Source: [Phormidium] sp. LEGE 05292 (GTDB lineage Bacteria > Cyanobacteriota > Cyanobacteriia > Cyanobacteriales > Aerosakkonemataceae). From it: a DNA stretch of 44,177 nucleotides. Under the pieces are notes generated by a model. That model saw only the letters and a program-made list of their open reading frames with translations, searched no databases and was not told the origin of the DNA. The stretch is from the NCBI RefSeq assembly GCF_015207735.1, contig NZ_JADEWG010000046.1, forward strand, positions 1 through 44,177, read 5' to 3'. The position numbers and the translations under genes are program-made. Shown here piece after piece: positions 19,017-27,575 of the stretch; position 1 is the first letter of the stretch, and each line of letters starts with the position of its first letter.

Positions 19017-20861
19017 ATGAATATGAACTCCAATTCTCCCATGCCAGGGCATCAGAAAATAGCGCATCATTCCCGGAAATTTTGGGCTAATAAATTCAAC
19101 TTGTGGAAAGATTCTGCCGATCGCCTAAGTATTAGCACTAAAATTAGATGTGGCTATGCTCTGGCTTTGGGGATTGCGGTTTTAGGGACAACTGTAGGTA
19201 TTGGGTTGGGTCATTATTATGAAGAAGCTTTTCGGGAGGAAGCTGAAGAATGGCATGAAGCCGGGTTGCTGCTTAATGATTTACAAATAGCTGTTGGGCA
19301 AGCGCGATCGCACCAACAACAATTCGTCGCTTTACTGGAAAAACCAGAAGATTTTCAAAATCAACATTCCCATTTTATTGAATATATTCTTAATGTTAAA
19401 TTACTACTTCAAAAAACCAAAACTTCTTTAAAAGTTCAACAAATTCCTGCGTCTAACGTTTTTTTTACAACTTATGAACAAGTAGTAGAAAATTATTTTA
19501 CCCAAACAGAAAGTGTTATTAAAAAAATTAATTCAACCAATTTAAAGCCAACAGAAATTTCTCAATTACAGCAGTCACTATTAAATTTAACTATCAGTGA
19601 AACAGCACTAAAATTTGATGATTATTCAATGAAATTAGCCGAGATTGCTAGTCAGGCTTTTCGAGAAGAAACTACAGCAGCAAATAATGTAGAACGAAGT
19701 GAAGAATTACAAATTGGACTCACAATGTCTAGTATGTTGGTATCAGTGATACTAGCAATATTTTTAGCAATTTATACTAGTAGAGCCATCGCACGTCCTT
19801 TAAAAGCAACAACAGAAGTAGCTCAAAAAGTTACTCAAGAAGATAACTTTGACTTACAAGCACCTGTAACTACCAGCGATGAAGTAGGCGTTTTAAGTGT
19901 ATCTTTAAATCAATTGATTAGTCGGGTTAAATATTTATTAGCAGAACAGAAAGCCGCAGCTACTCGACAAGAAGAGTTACAACAAAAACAGTTACTCCAA
20001 AGTGAGAAAATGTCTAGCTTAGGGCGCATGGTTGCTGGCATAGCTCATGAAATTAATAATCCGGTAAACTTTATTTATGGCAACCTTGTCCATGCTAGCG
20101 AATATGTTAGCGACCTTTTGGATATTTTAGCGTCTTACGAACAAGAACTAACTCAACCATCCTTAGCTTTACAAGAAAAAGCTGAAGAAATCGATTTAGA
20201 ATTCTTGGAAGAAGATTTACCAAAAACTTTGCAATCAATGACTGTTGGTGCCGAAAGAATTCGCCAAATTGTGTTGAGTTTAAAAGATTTTTCCCGGTTG
20301 GATGAAGCCGAAGCTCAATTAGTTGATTTACACGCTTGTATTAATAGCACTTTATTAATTTTGCATAACCGCATTAAGAAGGGAATAAAAGTAGTTCTCA
20401 ACTATGGTGATATTCCCAAAGTTTTAGGTTATACAGGTTTTCTTTATCAAGTATTCATGAATTTAATTAGTAATGCGATCGACTCTTTCGAGTCACACTC
20501 CGTGAACGATGCTTTAGCAGAAACTCTTACAACAGAAAACTCTTCAGATAAAGAACTTTTAATTACTACAGAACGCCTAGATAGTAACTGGGTAATGGTG
20601 CGAATTGCTGACAACGGTTGTGGGATTTCTCTGGAAAATCAGTCCAAAATTTTTGATACATTTTTTACTACAAAACCCAGAGGTATTGGCACAGGTTTAG
20701 GGTTAGCAATTACTCGGCAAATTGTGGAAGAAAAACATGGCGGTAAAATTACTTGTACTTCCGAAATTGGTAAAGGTACAGAATTTGCGATCGCACTTCC
20801 CATTGATGCTTCCGCAGGAAAAGTCAACCACGCAACTGCCGAATCAGTTGGTTCGTTGTGA
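19017..20861 (+). CDS. Membrane sensor histidine kinase
   Basis: Two membrane helices (TM1 and TM2, at about residues 46-68 and 235-255 from the chosen start) bracket a largely helical exported sensor region of about 165 residues. A HAMP-like linker, a coiled-coil stretch and the DHp H-box IAHEINNPVNF follow. The HATPase_c domain has NLISNAIDSF (N box), DNGCGIS (G1) and GTGLGLAI (G2), so all kinase motifs are present. ATG 19017 was chosen; ATG 19023 or TTG 18996 are alternatives and no clear ribosome site decides. No response regulator gene is adjacent, so the partner is unknown. The final codons and TGA stop lie within a REP-like element (20851-20914). Confidence 0.9.
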   Translation: MNMNSNSPMPGHQKIAHHSRKFWANKFNLWKDSADRLSISTKIRCGYALALGIAVLGTTVGIGLGHYYEEAFREEAEEWHEAGLLLNDLQIAVGQARSHQQQFVALLEKPEDFQNQHSHFIEYILNVKLLLQKTKTSLKVQQIPASNVFFTTYEQVVENYFTQTESVIKKINSTNLKPTEISQLQQSLLNLTISETALKFDDYSMKLAEIASQAFREETTAANNVERSEELQIGLTMSSMLVSVILAIFLAIYTSRAIARPLKATTEVAQKVTQEDNFDLQAPVTTSDEVGVLSVSLNQLISRVKYLLAEQKAAATRQEELQQKQLLQSEKMSSLGRMVAGIAHEINNPVNFIYGNLVHASEYVSDLLDILASYEQELTQPSLALQEKAEEIDLEFLEEDLPKTLQSMTVGAERIRQIVLSLKDFSRLDEAEAQLVDLHACINSTLLILHNRIKKGIKVVLNYGDIPKVLGYTGFLYQVFMNLISNAIDSFESHSVNDALAETLTTENSSDKELLITTERLDSNWVMVRIADNGCGISLENQSKIFDTFFTTKPRGIGTGLGLAITRQIVEEKHGGKITCTSEIGKGTEFAIALPIDASAGKVNHATAESVGSL

Positions 20862-20914
20862 GGACTTTAGTCCTTTTATTCCAGAAAGAAACGACTAAAG
20901 TCGGCACTACTAAC
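20851..20914. repeat. Paired REP-like element filling a convergent gap
   Basis: Two hairpins face each other: AGGAC-TTTA-GTCCT after GTTCGTTGTG, and CGAC-TAAA-GTCG before GCACTACTAAC. Read backwards, the element at 31242-31304 is nearly the same sequence, including the TATTCCAGAA-type spacer. It supplies the stop codon of the histidine kinase and ends one base before the PBP stop codon. Confidence 0.75.
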
Positions 20915-20915
20915 T

Positions 20916-23180
20916 TTAACGGATAACTTGGCGCATATAATTTCCCCATAATAAAGCTGCTTGAGCACTAGCTCCTCTAGTTGGCGAATTATCATCATTT
21001 CCCAACCAAACACCAGTAACTAACTTCTGACTTGGAACATATCCAATAAACCACAAATCTCGGTTATCGCTATTAGTACCTGTTTTACCAGCTTCTTCTC
21101 CTAAACCTAAAGACGCATTTCTTCCTGTTCCAAATTGTACCACTCCGCGCAATAAAGTATTCATTCGATCGGCAACTTCTCGGCGTAAAACTCTTTGAGA
21201 ATTGGCGTTTTTATCAGGAGTAAAAGAGTAGATTTCCGGGCAAGTTTTCAGATCTTTGATATCACGACAAAAACTGGTATCACGAATGCGAACTATAGCA
21301 TGAGGACGATTCCAGACACCGTTATTTGCGATCGCACCAAAAGCACCAGTCATTTCTAAAGGATAAACTTCACTTTGTCCTAATACTAAACCTGGTACAG
21401 GATTAAGTTTAGATTGAATTCCCATTCTTTGTGCCATTTGCACAACATTATCTAAACCCACATCTTGCGCCACCCTTAAAGCAATCACATTTTCCGATTG
21501 CGCTATTCCATTGTACATATTTGCACTACCGCCGCCAGTACGTTCGCAACCTGGGTAACGTTTTTGCCAAACTAAAGGCGCACAAGAATAAGATTTATTA
21601 GGTGAAATACCTTTATCCAAAGCGGCTGCATAAGTAAACACTTTAAAAGTTGATGCTGCTTGTCGATGTGCTTGAGTAACCCGATTAAATTGACTTTGTT
21701 TGTAATCTAATCCCCCCACCATCGTTAAAATTGCCCCAGTATTAGAATCAAGGGTAACGATCGCACCTTGCGAAAACCTACTATTAGCACCAGCATTATT
21801 AACAGTATTCCGCAAAGCAGATTCCGCCTTAGCTTGCATTCCCAAATTCAAAGCAGTTTCAATGATAAAATTCCCTTCTCGCGCTAATTCTTCCCCCAAC
21901 AAAAACTCCAATTCATTGAATACATAACTGTAGAAATAGGGAGAAATTTTACTAGCTTGTTCCTGACAAACTTTCGGGTTAACTTCTAAAGGCGATCGCC
22001 TCGCCTTACTCGCCTCCTCCACAGTAATTTTACCTTGCTCCAACATCCGAGCAATCACCCCATTTCGCAAAGTAATTGCTCTTTCCCGCGCCTGACTATC
22101 GCCACAAGGATTAAAGCTATTTGGTGCAGGTAAATTACTCACCAAAGTCGCCGCCTCTGCTAAACTTATATCTCGTGCCGACTTACCAAAATAATACTGA
22201 GAAGCATCTTCAAAACCATAACTATCACCGCCCAAAAATACCCGGTTCAAGTAAGTTAATAAGATGTCATTTTTACTGTAAAAAGTTTCTAATTTTAAAG
22301 CCACAATTGCTTCTCGCAACTTGCGCCCCAAAGAATCTGCTGAACCTACATAATCACGGAATAAACTGCGAGCAACTTGTTGGGTAACAGTACTCCCACC
22401 TTGGCGATCGCCACCTTTACTAATAATAAAACTTGCCCTAGCAATCCCGATCGGATCGACCCCCAAATGCCAATAAAATCGCCTATCTTCCGAAGCAACT
22501 ACCGCCTTTGGTAAATAAGGAGAAAAATCAGATAATTTCTTAAATTCTACATGAGCATTATTACGCGGAGTTCGCAAAGGCGTTTCATCACCCGCATAAA
22601 CAATTACTGGCCCTCTGGTAGGATTTGGTAAAGGATGAACAGAGAATTTTTGCCACTCCAGCAACACTGTAATTGCCAAAAGTGCTGTTAATCCAGTAAT
22701 GCCATAAATACCCCAATTAATGGCTTTTTCATACCAAGTTGGCGGATCGTAATATTGAATTCTTACGCCACCAGCTAATTCCTTTGGCCCTAAAGTCAAG
22801 ATATCACCATGACGTAACTTTCTTGATGAAACTCTCTTTCGACCACGATAAATCCCATTCGTTGAGTTTTCATCTTTAATCAGAAAAGTTTTCTGTCTGC
22901 GCCCGACGCGAGTCAAAGATAAATGAATTTGACTAACTACCGGATTACGCACCACAATATCGCAAGATTTAGAGCTACGACCTAGTTTATAGCGATCGCC
23001 CAACAGCGGATAAACTTCAGCTTGATCGGCATCAGCATCCTGAACTCGCAATTCCGGTACCCTAGCATTCGGCTTCAATGCTAGTTTAGAAAAATTGACC
23101 TTCGCTTGTACCGTTTGCACTGCTTGGGTGATAGCACCCATAATTGTTGGGCGGGGTTTTTGTGGATGGGGAGGAGTCAT
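20916..23180 (-). CDS. Class A penicillin-binding protein with FHA domain
   Basis: This 754-residue bifunctional peptidoglycan synthase has an extra N-terminal FHA domain (about 55-135; YKLGRSSKSCDIVV and the NSTNG pattern), which in other proteins binds phosphothreonine. One membrane helix (about 153-175) follows. The GT51 transglycosylase domain (about 205-375) has catalytic Glu231 in ASEDRRFYWHLG and GGSTVTQQ at 261-268. The transpeptidase domain (about 455-750) has SxxK at Ser510-Lys513, SEN at 562-564 and KTG at 699-701. The cytoplasmic FHA head suggests control by Ser/Thr phosphorylation; a Hanks kinase is encoded at 11568-13301, but a link is inference. Confidence 0.93.
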   Translation of the reverse strand: MTPPHPQKPRPTIMGAITQAVQTVQAKVNFSKLALKPNARVPELRVQDADADQAEVYPLLGDRYKLGRSSKSCDIVVRNPVVSQIHLSLTRVGRRQKTFLIKDENSTNGIYRGRKRVSSRKLRHGDILTLGPKELAGGVRIQYYDPPTWYEKAINWGIYGITGLTALLAITVLLEWQKFSVHPLPNPTRGPVIVYAGDETPLRTPRNNAHVEFKKLSDFSPYLPKAVVASEDRRFYWHLGVDPIGIARASFIISKGGDRQGGSTVTQQVARSLFRDYVGSADSLGRKLREAIVALKLETFYSKNDILLTYLNRVFLGGDSYGFEDASQYYFGKSARDISLAEAATLVSNLPAPNSFNPCGDSQARERAITLRNGVIARMLEQGKITVEEASKARRSPLEVNPKVCQEQASKISPYFYSYVFNELEFLLGEELAREGNFIIETALNLGMQAKAESALRNTVNNAGANSRFSQGAIVTLDSNTGAILTMVGGLDYKQSQFNRVTQAHRQAASTFKVFTYAAALDKGISPNKSYSCAPLVWQKRYPGCERTGGGSANMYNGIAQSENVIALRVAQDVGLDNVVQMAQRMGIQSKLNPVPGLVLGQSEVYPLEMTGAFGAIANNGVWNRPHAIVRIRDTSFCRDIKDLKTCPEIYSFTPDKNANSQRVLRREVADRMNTLLRGVVQFGTGRNASLGLGEEAGKTGTNSDNRDLWFIGYVPSQKLVTGVWLGNDDNSPTRGASAQAALLWGNYMRQVIR

Positions 23181-23320
23181 ATCGTCTTCGATTGAACACT
23201 CTTAACTATGACTGACAAGGAGACAAGGGGACGCGGAAATAATTTTTCCACACCAACAAAGGGTTTTGACTATATTGGGAGAATAACTCAGCATTTCCCC
23301 TACTTTTTATAATGAACTAA

Positions 23321-23446
23321 AGTTGAGGCAGCAGGGGAGCAGGGGAACAGTTTCTCCCTAAACTCTAAAATTAATTAACCCAATTCAGATGTAAAACTCA
23401 CAAACTATTCTCTTGTGCCCCTCTGCCCCTCTGCCCCTCTGCTCCC
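23321..23446. repeat. GGGGAGCA / GGGGCAGA purine-rich repeats around the lspA 3' end
   Basis: A short CAGGGGAGCAGGGGAAC run lies in the gap (about 23325-23349). An octamer repeat, CCCCTCTG on the plus strand, runs from about 23416 to 23446 inside the lspA reading frame. The same octamer recurs at 44150-44177. Confidence 0.6.
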
Positions 23447-23911
23447 TTGCCCATTATCAAGGTGAGATTTACGAAATATCGAAATAAATAGACAAGCAAT
23501 TCCTATGTTAATACAGACATCTGCCACATTAAAAACTGCGAAGTGAATTAATCTAAAATCAAAAAAATCCACCACATAACCGAAAACAAATCGATCGATC
23601 CCATTGCCAATAGCTCCCCCTAAAATAAAACCATAGCCCAATTGCTCCCACAAAGATAATTTTGGGCCAAACCAAGCCATAGCCATTAAAGCTAAACTTA
23701 CGAACAAAGATAGCCAACGTAACCAGCTACCATCCTCACTAAACAAGCTAAAAGCTGCACCAGTATTTCTAACATAAGTCAGATGAAAAACTCCTGGCAA
23801 TAAAGGCCAACTTTCATTCACTCGGAAGTTTTGTAATACCCAATATTTAGTAATTTGGTCTACAACAATACAAATCAAGGCAACAAGCCAAAAAAAACGA
23901 TTTTTAATCAT
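23405..23911 (-). CDS. lspA: Lipoprotein signal peptidase (signal peptidase II)
   Basis: This 168-residue membrane aspartyl protease cleaves signal peptides of lipoproteins after diacylglyceryl modification. Four hydrophobic segments are visible. The catalytic Asp residues are Asp106 in GGAIGNGIDRF and Asp131 in VFNVADVCINIG. VDQITK near 18-22 and YVRNTGAAFS at 46-55 are also family motifs. The C-terminal tail after about residue 150 (GSRGAEGQRGTRE) is not family-like: it is encoded by an octamer repeat that has been read through. The function should be unaffected. Several lipoproteins in this window (PstS, Psb27, the PLD protein) would be its substrates. Confidence 0.95.
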   Translation of the reverse strand: MIKNRFFWLVALICIVVDQITKYWVLQNFRVNESWPLLPGVFHLTYVRNTGAAFSLFSEDGSWLRWLSLFVSLALMAMAWFGPKLSLWEQLGYGFILGGAIGNGIDRFVFGYVVDFFDFRLIHFAVFNVADVCINIGIACLFISIFRKSHLDNGQGSRGAEGQRGTRE

Positions 23912-23970
23912 TGGTTAATAGTCATTGGTTGATAGTCATTGGTCATTAGTCATTGATTGTTGGTCGTCAC
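23911..23970. repeat. GTCATTGGT tandem repeats ahead of lspA
   Basis: Degenerate TTGGTTAATAGTCATTGGT-type heptamer repeats occupy the lspA upstream region, a class common in filamentous cyanobacterial gaps. No promoter could be made out within them. Confidence 0.5.
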
Positions 23971-24075
23971 TCATTCGTTATTTACGAGTAATTTCATTAT
24001 CAATTACACCCTTTGAATTTCGTCAATTTTGCCTATTATTTAGTAGTAAAAATACAAATGACGAATGACCAATCA

Positions 24076-24663
24076 TTAGTAAAACATGATGCGTCTGAGG
24101 ATAAAAGCTAACACTGTAGCTGCACAAACAAGAGCTAATTGTCCTGGGATAGGGTCTAAAGAGTACTTTTGAATATCCGCAACTAGGGGAGGAATAGTTT
24201 CTGTATTCGCCAAAGTTATATAGTAATTGCAAACTAAATAGCTGATACCAACTAAATGAATCACTAGTAAACCGCAAAGGCAGCTAAGGGCTAAAGATTC
24301 TAATTTCAGTGGTTGGCGAAACGCTAAATAACCACATATCCAAGCACCAGGAACAAATCCCAACAAATATCCAAAACTAGGCAATTTGAGATAGGCAATT
24401 CCCCCGCCTTGGGAAAAGACAGGCAACCAAGTTAAACCCAGTACTAAATAAGCAATTTGGGAAAGGGCACCTGCATTTTTGCCACCAAGACAACCTACTA
24501 ATAGTACTGCACCAATTTGATAAGTGACACCTAAAGAGTGAATGGGAATTCCTGACTCACTCCAGTGCCAAGGTAAAGCAGTTACAGATGCTTCTAAAAA
24601 GGTGCCACCAATGGTAAGCAGTAAACCAATGAAGGCCCACAAAAGTTCAGTGGCAGAAAACAC
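24076..24663 (-). CDS. bioY: Biotin transporter BioY
   Basis: This is the substrate-binding membrane protein of an energy-coupling-factor type biotin importer, about 195 residues with six hydrophobic segments. The N-terminal ATELLWAFIGLLLTIGGTFLEA region and the LPVFSQGGGIAYLKLPSFGY motif are typical. The frame is open up to a GTG at 24759, which would overlap bioB by 29 bp, but the added residues (NPLPITHYQLPI) are encoded by an intergenic TGGTAAT tandem repeat. The GTG at 24661-24663 is therefore preferred, though no ribosome site supports either. It lies directly after bioB on the same strand. Confidence 0.9.
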   Translation of the reverse strand: MFSATELLWAFIGLLLTIGGTFLEASVTALPWHWSESGIPIHSLGVTYQIGAVLLVGCLGGKNAGALSQIAYLVLGLTWLPVFSQGGGIAYLKLPSFGYLLGFVPGAWICGYLAFRQPLKLESLALSCLCGLLVIHLVGISYLVCNYYITLANTETIPPLVADIQKYSLDPIPGQLALVCAATVLAFILRRIMFY

Positions 24664-24668
24664 AACTA

Positions 24669-24700
24669 TTGGTAATTGGTAATGGGTAATTGGTAATGGG
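24669..24700 (-). repeat. TGGTAAT(T/G) tandem repeat between bioB and bioY
   Basis: The plus strand reads TTGGTAATTGGTAATGGG and continues for about four units. It separates the bioB stop from the preferred bioY start and creates the false N-terminal extension of bioY. Confidence 0.65.
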
Positions 24701-24730
24701 TTGTTAATAGTTCGTTGAGTTAATTTGGAA

Positions 24731-25822
24731 CTATGAGTTTTGGGGAATTGGTGCTTCACCGCCTTGCAGTCCCAGTTTTTCTAACATGGCATGGTCTTGT
24801 TCTGGGGGTTGTCCCATTGTGGTTAAATAATGTCCAATCAACATGGCGTTGATTCCTGCTTTTAATCCCATTGCTTGCAGTTCTCCCATAACGGCTTCCC
24901 GTCCACCAGCGTAGCGGAGAATTTGTTCTGGTAGAATCATGCGAAAGGTCGCGATCGCCTTTAGTGCTTCAATAGGATCTAGTTTAGTGCGATCGCCTAA
25001 CGGTGTTCCCACTCTCGGATTTAACAAATTAATTGGCACCGATTCTACTTTTAATTCCCGCAAAGCTAAAGCCAAATCTACCCGATCTTCCCAGCTTTCA
25101 CCCATCCCGATAATTCCACCTGTGCAAGCTTGAATTCCCGCCGCTTTCAGGTTTTTCACCGTTTCCACTCTATCTTGCCAACTGTGGGTAGTGACAATCT
25201 GCGAATAAAAGTTTTCCGATGCTTCTAAATTATGGTTGTAGCGCGTTACACCTGCTTCTTTCAGTGCTTTGGCTTGTTCTGCGGTCACTTCTCCCAAAGC
25301 ACAGCAAGGTTTAATCTCAGTTTCAGCAACAATTTGCCGCACTGTTTCTAAAATGTTTTCAAACTCCGATGATTTAGGGCTGTTGTATTTAATACCTCTT
25401 CCCTGACTAACTAAGCAAAATCTCTTAGCACCTGCCGCTTCAGCTGCTTTTGCTTGGGCTAAAATTTCCTCTTTAGACTTCAATCCATACACAGGTGAAT
25501 CATTACCTGGATGATGAACTGATTGAGAGCAAAAACCACAATTTTCGGAACAATTGCCCGATTTAACATTAACGATGCTGCATAAATCTACTGTATTACC
25601 ACAACAAGCTTGACGCACTTGGTCAGCAGCGGCACATAATAACAAAATGTTTTCTTCACCTTCTATGTTGGTGAGTGCGATCGCTTCAGAGCGACTCAGC
25701 CGTTTCCCAGCAATAATTTCCTCTGTCAGCTTTTGTAACCATTCTCGCAACGGTTGCTCAACATTAAGAGCATTCTCATCCACAACAGAATTATTAGAAG
25801 TTAATAACAGCGTTTCTCTCAC
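24731..25822 (-). CDS. bioB: Biotin synthase
   Basis: This 363-residue radical SAM enzyme inserts sulfur into dethiobiotin, the last step of biotin synthesis. The [4Fe-4S] motif CSENCGFC has Cys91, Cys95 and Cys98. Downstream family motifs are visible: YNHNLEAS, TCTGGIIGMGE in the form ACTGGIIGMGES, and the ILRYAGGREAVMGELQ stretch. It starts with GTG at 25822, preceded by AGAGGG on the minus strand. The gene is followed by bioY, so synthesis and uptake of biotin are coupled. It is divergent from pstS. Confidence 0.96.
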   Translation of the reverse strand: MRETLLLTSNNSVVDENALNVEQPLREWLQKLTEEIIAGKRLSRSEAIALTNIEGEENILLLCAAADQVRQACCGNTVDLCSIVNVKSGNCSENCGFCSQSVHHPGNDSPVYGLKSKEEILAQAKAAEAAGAKRFCLVSQGRGIKYNSPKSSEFENILETVRQIVAETEIKPCCALGEVTAEQAKALKEAGVTRYNHNLEASENFYSQIVTTHSWQDRVETVKNLKAAGIQACTGGIIGMGESWEDRVDLALALRELKVESVPINLLNPRVGTPLGDRTKLDPIEALKAIATFRMILPEQILRYAGGREAVMGELQAMGLKAGINAMLIGHYLTTMGQPPEQDHAMLEKLGLQGGEAPIPQNS

Positions 25823-25933
25823 ACTTAACCCTCTACTACTAAAAAGTCAGTTTATCCCAGAAATATCATCTCACAAGTTAACGAGTAGCAAACTGTTTTA
25901 CTTTTTCCTCACCCAAACGGAGGAATCTTTGAT

Positions 25934-25952
25934 GTTAACCTTATCTTTACCA
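25934..25952 (+). promoter_or_regulatory. Candidate Pho box upstream of pstS
   Basis: GTTAACCT (25934-25941), 3 bases, then CTTTACCA (25945-25952) fit the cyanobacterial PhoB/SphR box of 8-bp (C/T)TTAA(C/T)(C/T)-type direct repeats spaced 3 bp apart. It lies 54 bp ahead of the pstS start. A weaker GTTAACGA sits at 25877-25884. Confidence 0.5.
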
Positions 25953-26006
25953 TAAAGAGCTATGCTGCAAAGGGTTTTTAACAAAAAAAGCTGAAAATTT
26001 ACCCGA

Positions 26007-27428
26007 ATGATTTTACGTCTTACTCTCACCAATCCCAAGACTGTAGCTGCTGCCCTTTCTGGAGTAGCTTTGACCATTAGCTTAAGTTCTTGTGGCCCAT
26101 CACAAACCACACCAACAGCCACTCAAACCACTCCTGCTGCTCCCAATGCTAGCCCAGCAGTAGCACCAGGAACACCTACCACCACCACTCCATCCAGACT
26201 CGACCTAACGCAAAACGTCCTACTCTCAGGTGCAGGCGCATCTTTCCCCGCACCCTTGTATCAAAGTTGGTTTGCACAGTTCAATAAAATCAATCCCAAA
26301 GCTAGAATCAACTACCAGTCAGTTGGTAGTGGTGCAGGTGTCCAACAGTTTATTAACAAAACAGTAGACTTTGGCGCTAGCGATGTCGCCATGACCGACG
26401 AAGAACTAGCAAAAGTTCAAGGCGGCGCACTCATGCTACCAGTAACCGCAGGTGGCATCGTCTTAGCTTACAACGCACCCGGAGTAGAAAACTTAAAACT
26501 ATCCCGAAATGTTTTAGCAGACATCTTTTTGGGGAATATCAAGACTTGGAATGACCCCAAAATTGCCGAAGCTAACCCAGGCGTAACCCTACCTAACTCA
26601 CCCATCACAGTAGTTTATCGTGCTGATGGTAGCGGAACCACAGGCATATTCACCAAATATTTGAGCGCCATTAGTCCCACTTGGAAATCGAAAGTCGGTG
26701 ACGGTAAAACAGTATCTTGGCCGACAGGTGTAGGTGCCAAAGGTAACGAAGGTGTGACTGCTCAAATAGCCCAAACAGCAGGCTCCATTGGTTACATTGA
26801 ATACGGTTACGCCAAACAAAATAATCTCAAATTCGCCACTTTAGAAAATAAAGCAGGCAATTACGTTACATACAATGAACAAACAGCTTCTAGTGCTTTA
26901 GACTCAGTACAACTACCAGAAAACTTACGAGCCTTCATTGTTGACCCAGAAGGTACAGACTCTTACCCCATAGTCAGCTATACCTGGTTGCTAGTCTATC
27001 CGAAATATCCAGATGCAGCCAAAGCCAAAACTATGGAAGCAATGGTGGAATATGCTTTGACTGAAGGACAAAAAATTGCTCCTCAGTTAGGTTATATTGC
27101 TCTGCCACCAAAAGTTGCTTCTAAAGTAGCTACCGTTGCTCAGGCAATTAGCCCAGATTACAACATTGCGGTTGCTCCTCCAGCAGGAACTCCAGATACA
27201 ACTGCTGCTAGTCCAGGTGCAACAACTCCGGGTGCAACTACCGTCACTCCGAGTACAGCTAGTCCTGAAGCAGCTACCACCACTCCTGGTGCAACGACTC
27301 CAGATACTACTACCACCACTCCTGGTGCAACGACTCCAGATACTACTACCACCACTCCTGGTGCAACGACTCCAGATACTACTACCACTACTCCTGGTGC
27401 AACTCCCACACCAGCTACTACTCCTTAG
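26007..27428 (+). CDS. pstS: Phosphate-binding lipoprotein PstS
   Basis: This 473-residue protein is the periplasmic receptor of the high-affinity phosphate ABC importer. A signal peptide ends in a lipobox LSSC with Cys29. The binding domain (about 70-375) has GAGASFPAPLYQSW near its start and VVYRADGSGTTGIF, which lines the phosphate site. The protein is long for the family (about 330-380 residues) because of a C-terminal Thr/Pro/Gly-rich tail (about 395-473) built from 12-residue repeats. The N-terminal stretch after Cys29 is also Thr/Pro-rich. It is the first gene of pstSCAB, with a candidate Pho box upstream. Confidence 0.95.
   Translation: MILRLTLTNPKTVAAALSGVALTISLSSCGPSQTTPTATQTTPAAPNASPAVAPGTPTTTTPSRLDLTQNVLLSGAGASFPAPLYQSWFAQFNKINPKARINYQSVGSGAGVQQFINKTVDFGASDVAMTDEELAKVQGGALMLPVTAGGIVLAYNAPGVENLKLSRNVLADIFLGNIKTWNDPKIAEANPGVTLPNSPITVVYRADGSGTTGIFTKYLSAISPTWKSKVGDGKTVSWPTGVGAKGNEGVTAQIAQTAGSIGYIEYGYAKQNNLKFATLENKAGNYVTYNEQTASSALDSVQLPENLRAFIVDPEGTDSYPIVSYTWLLVYPKYPDAAKAKTMEAMVEYALTEGQKIAPQLGYIALPPKVASKVATVAQAISPDYNIAVAPPAGTPDTTAASPGATTPGATTVTPSTASPEAATTTPGATTPDTTTTTPGATTPDTTTTTPGATTPDTTTTTPGATPTPATTP
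27276..27398 (+). repeat. 36-bp tandem coding repeat in the pstS 3' end
   Basis: Three almost exact 36-bp units (27276-27311, 27312-27347, 27348-27383) and a partial fourth encode TTTPGATTPDTT. Near-identical DNA points to recent copy-number change. It stays in frame because 36 is a multiple of 3. Confidence 0.85.
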
Positions 27429-27575
27429 TTACTAGCAATCAATCTTGCTACTAAAATTACTTAAGGTGAAGGTAGTCAAATTGTATTTAGCAGCATTACA
27501 AAAAATGCTGAATCTATTAAAGTTCGCTCTCTCATTTGTCAATTTTTCTTTCATAAATCTTTCATCAGAGCAATC

